A DNA stretch of 64,000 nucleotides from contig JBGVLO010000176.1 in NCBI GenBank assembly GCA_045124315.1, forward strand, positions 62,001-126,000, given 5' to 3'. The notes under the pieces were generated by a model that saw only the letters and a program-made list of their open reading frames with translations, had not been told where the DNA came from and did no database searches. Below, piece by piece: positions 18,793-26,373 of this stretch. The stretch is from CAG-411 sp045124315 (GTDB taxonomy: Bacteria > Bacillota > Clostridia > Lachnospirales > Lachnospiraceae). A program made the translations under genes and the position numbers. Position 1 is the first letter of the stretch, and every line of letters starts with the position of its first letter.

Positions 18793-19076
18793 ATTAACTC
18801 TTTGTTAAGTGCTTAATACTTTTGTAATATTTCGCCCATTCTGTTTATCTGGCATTTTTCGAATTGCACCCTCTGAACACTTACATAGGTGCGCCAGTAT
18901 ATGTGTAACTTGTCCCGTTGCGCTTGCGGATAAAGTATAGGTTGCATATATACTGGCATAGCCGGTAAGGTTGTAATGAAGACACATTGAACACTTGGCG
19001 AAGTTTTCTTGAGCCTAGTGTGAAAGCGCACACCGTGAAAATGTCCAGCCATTTACAATAATTTTATCTTTGAACG

Positions 19077-19195
19077 GGACAGCTCATCATCCCTATTGGG
19101 GGACAAAAATATACCATAAAAGATTCTCTGTTGTACAGAGCGCTGTCCATTGATTAGAATGTTAAGAGGTATCTGCTAGCAGGTACCTCTTTTAA
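19077..19195 (+). ncRNA. Possible structured RNA with terminator before a small gene
   Basis: An outer stem GGACAGC (19077-19083) / GCTGTCC (19142-19148) encloses a CTCTGT/ACAGAG hairpin and is followed by a strong terminator-like hairpin at 19164-19191 (AAGAGGTATCTGC / GCAGGTACCTCTT). It precedes the small coding frame at 19229. The layout mirrors the RNA plus terminator before the gene at 20778. No clear promoter was identified. Confidence 0.4.
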
Positions 19196-19228
19196 GTTAT
19201 AGGACACTATATGTGAAAGGAAGTTTTA

Positions 19229-19477
19229 ATGCTTACTAAGGATGATTTACTTACATGCTGTGAAGCACCTAATATAAATGATGTATCGTTAGAATTGTAC
19301 AGGAATTTTTCAGAAACATATTTAATTCCAAGAAAATTTCATTACGAATTTCTGGACGGGAGTGTTATGAACCTAGAGTTTACAGAATGGGGAATATATC
19401 ATATGCTGTCTATTCTGGATGACAAAGGTAATGTAGTTGAAGAAAGATGCTATAATTTTGATATAAAAAAAGTATAA
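19229..19477 (+). CDS. Small uncharacterised protein, 82 residues
   Basis: I do not recognise the family. The protein is acidic to neutral with no membrane segment or Cys-based motif. The central part (KFHYEFLDGSVMNLEF, then WGIYHMLSI) looks like a compact beta sheet, loosely reminiscent of small phage-type nuclease-like domains, but that is only an impression. The ATG follows GAAAGGAAG. It is preceded by a structured RNA and terminator hairpin and sits in an accessory patch with a broken two-component system and a broken nuclease-like gene. It could be a toxin or immunity-type gene. Confidence 0.5.
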   Translation: MLTKDDLLTCCEAPNINDVSLELYRNFSETYLIPRKFHYEFLDGSVMNLEFTEWGIYHMLSILDDKGNVVEERCYNFDIKKV

Positions 19478-19505
19478 CTGCCAAATTAGAAACTAACCTA
19501 GCAGT

Positions 19506-19715
19506 TCATATATGTATTTTTCTTTGTACTTTAAACCGGTACCCCACTCCCCATATGGTCTCTACATACTGAGGCTTTGAACTCTTCGCCTCTATCTTCT
19601 CCCGGATTTTCTTGATATGTACGGTCACCGTAGCGATATCCCCGATGGAATCCATGTCCCAGATTTCCCGAAACAGTTCCTCTTTGGAAAATACCCGATT
19701 GGGATGTTCCATCAA
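19506..19715 (-). pseudogene. Remnant of an OmpR-type response regulator (C-terminal winged helix only)
   Basis: About 70 residues match the end of an OmpR/VanR-type DNA-binding domain (FSKEELFREIW ... TVTVHIKKIREKIE ... YVETIWGVGYRF). The receiver domain and the first part of the output domain are absent. In transcription order it lies after the sensor-kinase remnant, the reverse of the usual regulator-kinase order, so a deletion or rearrangement joined two broken genes. Confidence 0.8.
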
Positions 19716-19724
19716 AAATATATC

Positions 19725-20432
19725 TTACTCATGGCTCTGTCTCCTTCCGTCATTTAATTGTGACATTTCCATTTCTTCATAATCCCATGGCTCTTCCCGG
19801 TTTTCTTCATCCTCTATGACAATACTGATTTTTCTCTTTGACTTGTCAAAATATTTCACGGAATTGCCAACAATATTGTTGATTACCCGTCTAAGCTGCT
19901 CCGGATCTGTCTGTACGCATTCTGACAGGGCAACTTTGTTTTCATACTCCAAAGTTATCCCCTGTTCCCCCAGTTCTTCACGCAATTCATCCACACAATC
20001 CCCAAAATAATCCCCCACGGAAATATTCTGGATGTGATATGGCACGATCCCATTTTCTATTTTTGCACTAAGTGATAATTCATCCACCAGCGCAGCCATT
20101 TCTTTTGCTTTCTGGTAAATGATACGAAGATATTTTTCCTGTTTTTCCGGCGTAGCTGCCACACCATCCAAAATTCCTTCTGTATATCCTTCTATGGTAG
20201 TTAAGGGAGCTTTCATGGCAATTTCCCCACCGTCCTTTTTGGTTACGATATAGACCGCTTCCAATTCCTCATCCATATTCTCGAATACTCCTGATTCCAC
20301 TGTTTCCTTATCCAGTTCCATAATAAACTGACTCTGATACTGACGAACTCTATGTACCGTTCCAAATAACAAAATACTGGGCAATACGGTAATAATAAAA
20401 AAAGAACAAACTAACTTTCCCCGTATCTTCAC
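19725..20432 (-). pseudogene. Remnant of a sensor histidine kinase
   Basis: The frame keeps an N-terminal membrane segment (about residues 5-22 from the GTG at 20432, which has GGAGGTGG upstream), then jumps into the kinase core. The region that should read xxSHDLKTPLT reads EIAMKAPLTTIEGYTEG, so the phospho-accepting His is gone. The dimerisation helix and an N box (NNIVGNSVKY) remain, but the ATP-binding G boxes are absent. Most of the extracellular and HAMP parts are also missing. I call it non-functional. Confidence 0.78.
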
Positions 20433-20564
20433 ATGTTCCACCTCCATACTTTTCATTAATTCTTATGGTATCTCTTTTTCTTCCAAATAGCAACGTTATG
20501 ATACTAGGGGTAATGTTATACAAAAAATCACCAAAAAAATACAAATACTAATTGGTCTAAAAGA

Positions 20565-20593
20565 TTGACAATATATAATTTTTGTCATATGAT
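20565..20593 (+). promoter_or_regulatory. Promoter of the RNA upstream of the PBECR4-like gene
   Basis: TTGACA (20565-20570), 17-base spacer, TATGAT (20588-20593). A second TATAAT at 20632-20637 lies 41 bases further on. Transcription would start near 20600. Confidence 0.65.
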
Positions 20594-20599
20594 ATTTAT

Positions 20600-20764
20600 A
20601 TAGCCTTGGGTATAAGATTGTTAATTAATGATATAATGATAATATGTCGGGTATAAGACTTAAAACCATACCAAGTGGTCGGACTGGAGACCTTAAACCC
20701 ATTCAAGCGTAGAGAAAACTACTAAAAATCGCAAGAGGAATGATATTTATCATTCCTCTTTTTA
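20600..20764 (+). ncRNA. Putative small RNA preceding a toxin-like gene
   Basis: A ~165-base untranslated stretch with its own promoter and terminator. GGGTATAAGA occurs at 20608 and again at 20649 (period 41), followed by small hairpins (GGTAT/ATACC, GGTC/GACC, GTAG/CTAC) and the terminator at 20733-20764. The arrangement promoter, short repeats, terminator, toxin-like gene resembles type III toxin-antitoxin loci, in which the RNA neutralises the protein. That role is an inference; only two imperfect repeats are visible. Confidence 0.45.
20733..20764 (+). terminator. Terminator between the small RNA and the PBECR4-like gene
   Basis: A 12-bp perfect stem (AAGAGGAATGAT / ATCATTCCTCTT) is followed by TTT. 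It ends 13 bases before the next start codon, so only read-through transcripts would express the gene. Confidence 0.82.
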
Positions 20765-20777
20765 CATAGGAGGACAA

Positions 20778-21403
20778 ATGGATACTACTACAAGTTTCAA
20801 AGAAAGAGTGAAAAATGAAGCAATCCGTAATGCAAAGCTCTATAAAACCAATTTTGTTGATTTTGAATATTTAGTTTGTTCAGAAGCTTTTGATGATTAT
20901 TATCATATAATCAAATCGGATAAAAGCAATTATTTACATCTAATTGGAATACATACAGATTTGGCCGCAGAAGCATTTTTTGATAAGTGTTATAACAAGG
21001 AATTAGAAGAAACGGATTTTGATTTTATCAAACCTAACCAGTCTGAAAAAAATGTGAAAGGTTCTGTAAGAAAGAAAATAAAGGTTTTACCAGATATGGT
21101 TAACCTGTTTACTCAAAAATTAGTTGCAGAGGACAACTTTAAAAAAATAAGATAGAGTGTGCATTTGCCACATCAGATAACAAATTTACATTAGGATTTG
21201 CAGTTTCTGGTCGTCCAAAATCTTTATTAAAAGGAAATGAATTAGAAGCAAGTAAGACCAAAGATGTCGATTTAATTTTTAGAAAAACTCGAAATAATGA
21301 AAAACCATATTCAGAATTAATTTATGGAAAAAAAGAGGACATTATTAAGTATAAAGAGAAAATAAGTGATCTTATATGTCAAGATTTCTTGAAGGATCAT
21401 TAG
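20778..21403 (+). pseudogene. PBECR4-like nuclease/toxin gene, interrupted by a frameshift
   Basis: The first frame gives 125 residues and ends at TAG 21153. The protein continues, in a coherent way, in the -1 frame from about 21152 to TAG 21401, adding a tail of about 83 residues (GFAVSGRPKSLLKGNELEA, then VDLIFRKTR). The break lies at seven A residues (21141-21147). A one-base slip there restores a ~208-residue protein. The conserved NYLHLIGIHT and FFDKCYNKEL segments recall PBECR4, a predicted RNase domain of the Barnase/EndoU/ColicinE5/RelE group; I assign this from memory. The break may be decay, a sequencing error or slippage. The ATG follows AGGAGGAC. Confidence 0.6.
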
Positions 21404-21454
21404 TGTAGCTGTAACATAACAAGTGTTAACAATTGCCAGAAGGCATAATTTTTA

Positions 21455-21483
21455 TTGATTAATTTACCCGAATTATGTATACT
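21455..21483 (+). promoter_or_regulatory. Promoter of pckA
   Basis: TTGATT (21455-21460), 17 bases, TATACT (21478-21483). This leaves a ~140-base leader before pckA containing small hairpins, including ACCTTC...GAAGGT at 21530-21545. Confidence 0.55.
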
Positions 21484-21631
21484 TAACAGGGAGAGAGTGG
21501 GTATCCCATTTCTTAGAATGATGCATTTACCTTCGCCAGAAGGTATGTTTTATCACAGCTTATGCATTTTTATATGTGCATCCAGTTGTGACTATCATTT
21601 TCACTATATTAAAAGAAAAGAGGTTAATTAC

Positions 21632-23245
21632 ATGGCAGCAATTGATTTAAGTAAGTATGGAATTACTGGAACAACAGAAATCGTTTACAATCCTTCTTAT
21701 GAAGTATTATTCGAAGAAGAGACAAAGGCTGGTCTTGAAGGTTATGAAGTAGGCCAGAACACAGAGCTTGACACTGTTAACGTTATGACAGGTGTATTTA
21801 CAGGACGTTCACCTAAAGATAAGTACATCGTTATGGACGAGAACTCTAAGGATACTGTATGGTGGGATACACCAGAATATCCAAATGACAACCATGCAAT
21901 GACAGAAGACACATGGGCAGTTGTTAAGGATTTAGCTAAGAAAGAGCTTTCAAACAAGAAGCTTTTCGTAGTAGATGCTTTCTGTGGTGCAAATGCAGAT
22001 ACTCGTATGGCAGTTCGTTTCATCGTGGAAGTAGCTTGGCAGGCACATTTCGTAACAAATATGTTCATCCAGCCTACAGAAGAAGAATTAAAGAACTTTG
22101 AGCCAGATTTCATCGTTTACAATGCATCTAAGGCTAAGGTTGAGAACTACAAAGAATTAGGTCTTAACTCTGAGACTTGTGTTGCTTTCAATATTTCATC
22201 AAAAGAGCAGGTTATCATCAATACATGGTACGGCGGAGAGATGAAGAAGGGTATGTTCTCTATGATGAACTACTACTTACCACTTAAGGGAATCGCTTCT
22301 ATGCACTGTTCTGCTAACACAGATATGGACGGAAAGCATACAGCTATTTTCTTCGGTCTTTCAGGAACAGGTAAGACTACACTTTCCACAGATCCTAAGC
22401 GTCTTTTGATCGGTGATGACGAGCATGGTTGGGATGACAACGGTGTATTCAACCTTGAAGGTGGTTGCTACGCTAAGGTTATCGGTCTTGATAAAGAGTC
22501 TGAGCCAGACATCTACAATGCGATCAGAAGAAATGCTCTTCTTGAGAACGTTACTGTTGCAGCTGACGGAAAGATTGATTTCGAAGATAAGAGCGTTACA
22601 GAGAACACTCGTGTATCTTACCCAATCGACCACATCGAGAAGATTGCTTCTACTGTAAATAAGGTTTCTGCAGGTCCTGCAGCTGACAACGTAATCTTCC
22701 TTTCAGCTGATGCATTTGGAGTATTGCCTCCAGTATCTATCCTTACACCAGAGCAGACACAGTACTACTTCCTTTCAGGATTTACTGCTAAGCTTGCCGG
22801 TACAGAGCGTGGAATTACTGAGCCTACACCAACATTCTCAGCTTGTTTCGGACAGGCATTCTTAGAGTTACATCCTACTAAGTATGCAGAAGAACTTGTT
22901 AAGAAGATGGAGAAGAGCGGAGCTAAGGCTTACTTAGTTAACACTGGATGGAACGGAACTGGAAAGAGAATCACAATCAAAGATACTCGTGGTATCATTG
23001 ATGCGATCCTTAGCGGAGATATCAAAAAAGCTCCTACAAAGACTATTCCAATGTTCAACTTTGAAGTTCCTACAGAGCTTCCAGGCGTAGATCCTAAGAT
23101 CTTAGATCCTCGTGATACTTATGCTGATGCTTCTGAATGGGAGACAAAAGCAAAGGATCTTGCTGCTAGATTTAACAAGAACTTTGTTAAGTATACAACA
23201 AACGATGCTGGTAAGGCATTAGTTGCAGCTGGTCCTCAGTTATAA
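21632..23245 (+). CDS. pckA: Phosphoenolpyruvate carboxykinase (ATP)
   Basis: 537 residues, typical of the ATP-dependent enzyme, which interconverts oxaloacetate + ATP and PEP + CO2 + ADP. In anaerobes it often runs toward CO2 fixation. Visible motifs are the P-loop GLSGTGKTTLS (about 240-250), the metal/ATP motif LLIGDDEHGWDDNGVFN, and FFGLSG and GRSPKDKY segments of the substrate site. I chose ATG 21632, preceded by AAAGAGG and beginning MAAIDLSKYG; the frame is open upstream to 21455, but that overlaps the promoter. Codon use is noticeably more biased than in neighbours, suggesting high expression. Confidence 0.97.
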   Translation: MAAIDLSKYGITGTTEIVYNPSYEVLFEEETKAGLEGYEVGQNTELDTVNVMTGVFTGRSPKDKYIVMDENSKDTVWWDTPEYPNDNHAMTEDTWAVVKDLAKKELSNKKLFVVDAFCGANADTRMAVRFIVEVAWQAHFVTNMFIQPTEEELKNFEPDFIVYNASKAKVENYKELGLNSETCVAFNISSKEQVIINTWYGGEMKKGMFSMMNYYLPLKGIASMHCSANTDMDGKHTAIFFGLSGTGKTTLSTDPKRLLIGDDEHGWDDNGVFNLEGGCYAKVIGLDKESEPDIYNAIRRNALLENVTVAADGKIDFEDKSVTENTRVSYPIDHIEKIASTVNKVSAGPAADNVIFLSADAFGVLPPVSILTPEQTQYYFLSGFTAKLAGTERGITEPTPTFSACFGQAFLELHPTKYAEELVKKMEKSGAKAYLVNTGWNGTGKRITIKDTRGIIDAILSGDIKKAPTKTIPMFNFEVPTELPGVDPKILDPRDTYADASEWETKAKDLAARFNKNFVKYTTNDAGKALVAAGPQL

Positions 23246-23274
23246 TTTGAATAGAACCATACGGTTGTAATGGA

Positions 23275-23304
23275 AAGAGCCTGTCGCTTTTGCGACAGGC
23301 TCTT
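23275..23304. terminator. Bidirectional terminator between pckA and trpA
   Basis: Stem AAGAGCCTGTCGC / GCGACAGGCTCTT with a TTTT loop (23288-23291), followed by CTTTCATTT on the plus strand. It lies between convergent genes and could serve both. Confidence 0.88.
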
Positions 23305-23339
23305 CTTTCATTTCATTACTATGATTAAGGGGTTAGTGG

Positions 23340-24116
23340 TTATGCACGAAGACAGGCTTCTTTCATAGATTTTACATACTTACCGATCTCAGCAGGTGCT
23401 TTCTCTCCGTGGGCTGCACATAACTTTACAATAGCCGAACCAACAATGACACCATCTGCCTGTTTTGCCATTTTTTCTGCCTGCTCCGGAGTGGAAATAC
23501 CAAAACCGACTGCACATGGAATGTCGTTTACTTCTTTTACTTTCTGTACCATGGCTCCGATATCTGTCGTAATATTGGTACGGACACCAGTCACACCTAA
23601 GGAAGAAACACAATATACAAATCCCTTCGCTTCTTTCCCGATCATACCAATTCTCTCTTCTGAGGTAGGCGCGATCATAGAAACTAAGTCTATCCCGTAT
23701 TCCTGACAGATACCATCAAATTCTTCTTTTTCCTCAAAAGGAATGTCCGGCAGAATAATTCCATCAATTCCAACTTCCTGGCATTTTTTCATAAATTTCT
23801 CAGCGCCATAGGAATATACTACATTTGCATAAGTCATGAATACCATTGGGATAGTCACTGTCTCACGAAGTTCTTTTACCATCTGGAATACATCATCTGT
23901 TGTCACCTGGTTCTTAAGGGCGCGAATATTTGCCTCCTGAATGACCGGTCCTTCTGCAGTAGGATCCGAAAATGGAATTCCCAATTCGATCAAATCTGCA
24001 CCTGCTTTTACCATCTCAAGTACGGCCTGCTTTGTGGTATCTAAAGTGGGATCTCCACATGTGATAAACGGAATAAATGCCTTTCCATTCTCAAATGCCT
24101 TTGCTATATTACTCAT
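23340..24116 (-). CDS. trpA: Tryptophan synthase alpha subunit
   Basis: 258 residues, normal. It cleaves indole-3-glycerol phosphate to indole and passes indole to TrpB. The catalytic Glu is in ELGIPFSDP. The second catalytic acid, usually Asp in the ADGP motif, reads AEGP here (Asp to Glu). The phosphate-binding loops (GVTGVR, GFGIST) are intact. The start is ATG 24116, inside the end of trpB (8-base overlap), with GGGGAGGA upstream, so translation is coupled to trpB. A longer frame from 24167 would overlap trpB further and has no ribosome site. Confidence 0.96.
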   Translation of the reverse strand: MSNIAKAFENGKAFIPFITCGDPTLDTTKQAVLEMVKAGADLIELGIPFSDPTAEGPVIQEANIRALKNQVTTDDVFQMVKELRETVTIPMVFMTYANVVYSYGAEKFMKKCQEVGIDGIILPDIPFEEKEEFDGICQEYGIDLVSMIAPTSEERIGMIGKEAKGFVYCVSSLGVTGVRTNITTDIGAMVQKVKEVNDIPCAVGFGISTPEQAEKMAKQADGVIVGSAIVKLCAAHGEKAPAEIGKYVKSMKEACLRA

Positions 24117-25293
24117 ATAAATCCTCCCCTCTGTAGCGAGCGATTGCTGCACAATCCTTGTCACCACGTCCTGAAATGTTAATTACCATAATCCGATCTT
24201 TGCTCATCGTCTTTGCAATTTTCATTGCATGTGCCACTGCATGTGCACTTTCAATGGCAGGAATAATTCCTTCGATCCTTGAAAGATACTCAAAGGCTTC
24301 TACTGCTTCATCATCGGTTACTGCCACATACTCTGCTCTTCCAATGTCATGCAGGTACGCATGCTCCGGTCCAATACCAGGATAATCCAAACCAGCCGAA
24401 ATGGAATATACCGGTGCGATCTGTCCATAATCGTCCTGACAGAAGTAGGACTTCATTCCGTGGAAGATACCAAGTCTTCCGGTGTTAATGGTTGCTGCAG
24501 TTTCATAGGTATCGATTCCTCTTCCTGCTGCCTCACAACCGATCAAGCGAACTTCTTTGTCCTCAATAAAGTTGTAAAATGCTCCGATTGCATTGGAACC
24601 GCCACCCACGCAGGCAAGGACTGCATCCGGAAGTCTGCCTTCTGCTTCTAAAATCTGCTCTTTGATTTCTTTACTGATCACCGACTGGAAATCACGGACA
24701 ATATTCGGAAATGGATATGGCCCCATGACAGAACCTAATACATAGTGGGTATCCTCAATTCTGGCTGTCCACTCACGGAAGGTTTCGGATACTGCATCTT
24801 TCAAAGTTGCAGTTCCGGAAGTAACCGGATGTACCTTGGCACCTAATAGACGCATACGGTACACATTCAATGCCTGTCTCTCACAGTCTTCTTTTCCCAT
24901 GTAGATCTCACATTCCATGCCCATCATAGCCGCTACGGTTGCAGTTGCCACACCATGCTGTCCTGCTCCTGTCTCAGCAATTACTCTTGTCTTTCCCATA
25001 CGCTTAGCCAAAAGCATCTGCCCAATTACATTGTTGATCTTATGGGAACCTGTGTGATTCAGATCCTCTCTCTTTAGGTAAATCTTTGCTCCACCTAAAT
25101 CTTTTGTCATGCGTTCTGCGTAATACAATCTGCTTGGACGTCCTGCATATTCATTTAACATGGTTTTCAATTCTTCATTAAACTCCGGATCATCCTTATA
25201 TTTGTTATACGCTTCCTCCAACTCTAACATGGCATTCATCAATGTTTCTGGAATGTACTGACCACCATGCACTCCAAATCTTCCTTTTGACAT
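24109..25293 (-). CDS. trpB: Tryptophan synthase beta subunit
   Basis: 394 residues, TrpB1 class. It joins indole and serine to make tryptophan with pyridoxal phosphate. The Schiff-base Lys lies in NHTGSHKINN, and the phosphate-binding loop GGGSNAIG is present. The ATG at 25293 has AGGAGGAAA upstream. It is the first gene after a tryptophan T-box leader. Only trpB and trpA follow, so the early pathway genes must be elsewhere or the cell may rely on external indole. Confidence 0.97.
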   Translation of the reverse strand: MSKGRFGVHGGQYIPETLMNAMLELEEAYNKYKDDPEFNEELKTMLNEYAGRPSRLYYAERMTKDLGGAKIYLKREDLNHTGSHKINNVIGQMLLAKRMGKTRVIAETGAGQHGVATATVAAMMGMECEIYMGKEDCERQALNVYRMRLLGAKVHPVTSGTATLKDAVSETFREWTARIEDTHYVLGSVMGPYPFPNIVRDFQSVISKEIKEQILEAEGRLPDAVLACVGGGSNAIGAFYNFIEDKEVRLIGCEAAGRGIDTYETAATINTGRLGIFHGMKSYFCQDDYGQIAPVYSISAGLDYPGIGPEHAYLHDIGRAEYVAVTDDEAVEAFEYLSRIEGIIPAIESAHAVAHAMKIAKTMSKDRIMVINISGRGDKDCAAIARYRGEDLYE

Positions 25294-25344
25294 GTGATTT
25301 CCTCCTTTTTTCTGTAACAATTAGGGTGCAAAACCTATATTTTG

Positions 25345-25382
25345 TTAAGCTATTATAAAAGTAACCTTTTGACACCATAATC
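25345..25382. repeat. Relic end of the GGTGTCAAA inverted-repeat element
   Basis: AGCTATTATAAAAGTAACC followed by TTTTGACACCATAATC resembles, in reverse, the start of the elements at 29571 and 58232. Only one end remains. It lies between the T-box terminator and trpB. Confidence 0.45.
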
Positions 25383-25390
25383 TTATAAAA

Positions 25391-25683
25391 TAAAAAATCT
25401 CCTGCCCTATATAAAAATAGGACAAGAGACAATTATCATTCTCATGCGGTACCACCTATGTTCATGCAAAAGCATGCTCTCAATACGTGCATTCTAACAC
25501 GCTCTCCCTGTAACGTAGGAGTTACGTCGGATATTACTAAGCTTACGCCTTTCTTTCCGCCCTTATGAGCCCATTCACACATAGTGGTTTTGCGCCTTCT
25601 CACCAACCGGCCGCTCTCTGAAAATCCTCTCTATCTGCTACTCTTCTCAATCGCAGGTTTCTGCTTTATTTTCATGTTTCACT
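25391..25683 (-). promoter_or_regulatory. T-box riboswitch, tryptophan-specific
   Basis: On the minus strand the conserved AGGTGGTACCGC box is at 25457-25446, stem I lies upstream with a GAA-TGG-GCTC specifier region (TGG at 25573-25571), and a terminator is at 25430-25391 (GTCTCTTGTCCTAT / ATAGGGCAGGAGAT plus U run). Uncharged tRNA-Trp would favour the antiterminator and permit trpBA expression. Confidence 0.9.
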
Positions 25684-25689
25684 TTTCTT

Positions 25690-25718
25690 AGGATACTCCA
25701 ATATTTTGCATCTGTCAA
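25690..25718 (-). promoter_or_regulatory. Promoter of the T-box-trpBA operon
   Basis: TTGACA (25718-25713), 17-base spacer, TATCCT (25695-25690) on the minus strand. Confidence 0.7.
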
Positions 25719-25757
25719 CCTCTTTTTCAACGCTGTTCTTTGCCTAGGTAACAGTTA

Positions 25758-25787
25758 GTTACAGTTCACAGGTATGTGAACTGTAAC
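25758..25787. repeat. Perfect GTTACAGTTCACA palindrome, copy B
   Basis: GTTACAGTTCACA-GGTA-TGTGAACTGTAAC, a perfect 13-bp stem with 4-base loop, ten bases beyond the spmB stop. The same hairpin occurs at 36325 and 56690, each close behind a stop codon or hairpin. Confidence 0.85.
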
Positions 25788-25797
25788 AACACACACC

Positions 25798-26307
25798 TTA
25801 TACCAGCCATATGGTGGCCAAAACCCCTGCCGCAGTAGCCACCAAAGCTCCTGCCATGGTATATCTGGTCTTTTTTATCTTAGCGGCCGCAAAATAGACT
25901 GCCATGGTATAAAGAATGGTTTCCGAACAGCTCATAAGAACCGATGCCATCATACCTATTCTGGAATCGGTTCCGTAATTTTCATAAATGTCCAGCAATA
26001 AACCGGTTGCCGCAGAGGAGGATATCATTTTGATCAGAACCAGAGGCACCAATTCTTTTGGAAATAAGTCCCCTTTCAGACAGCATCCGATTCCATTTGC
26101 CACCGCCTCCAACACTCCGGAAGACCGCAGCACACCAATTGCCACCATAAGCCCGATCAAAGTTGGCAGGATTTCCACCACCACCTTGATGCCATCCTTT
26201 GCCCCGCGCACAAAAACCTCAAAGATAGACACATTGGAAATCAACCCGTATCCTACAATATAGAATACGATCATTGGCATTAGCAAAGTCGATATTTTGA
26301 TCAACAT
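25798..26307 (-). CDS. spmB: Spore maturation protein SpmB (nucleoside-recognition family)
   Basis: 169 residues, a polytopic membrane protein with gate-type segments (PTLIGLMVAIGVLRSSGVLE; KMISSSAATGLLLDIY; MSCSETILYTMAVYF). In Bacillus, SpmA and SpmB together help dehydrate the spore core. Here spmB stands alone between an inactive chemoreceptor and the trp T-box, with its usual partner spmA 19 kb away on the other strand. The ribosome site (GGAA) is weak. Confidence 0.9.
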   Translation of the reverse strand: MLIKISTLLMPMIVFYIVGYGLISNVSIFEVFVRGAKDGIKVVVEILPTLIGLMVAIGVLRSSGVLEAVANGIGCCLKGDLFPKELVPLVLIKMISSSAATGLLLDIYENYGTDSRIGMMASVLMSCSETILYTMAVYFAAAKIKKTRYTMAGALVATAAGVLATIWLV

Positions 26308-26373
26308 ACCATTTTCCGTCCTATTGTGTTCCTGTCATTATATGCCCACATCACGCATCCTATGCACCATGCT

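Larger units (their letters stand above)
18600..19076. other. Intergenic region upstream of the surface-protein operon
   Basis: No gene is visible. It holds a GTAACAG-family hairpin (18635-18665) in the operon's 5' leader, the presumed leftward promoter (18763-18792), an imperfect inverted repeat at 18712-18752, and further right a structured stretch (18893-19040) with inverted repeats GCCAGTATATG / CATATATACTGGC and CACTTGGC / GCCTAGTG. The last part may be a decayed mobile element or an RNA; I do not recognise it. Confidence 0.5.

Noticed and set aside
21455..21631. N-terminal extension of PEP carboxykinase by 59 residues
   Set aside because: It overlaps the likely promoter and -10, has no ribosome site, and the known family start corresponds to MAAIDLSKYG at 21632.
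25391..25690. Many hairpins suggesting a CRISPR or repeat array
   Set aside because: They form a standard T-box leader with the AGGTGGTACCGC box and terminator; there are no regular spacers.
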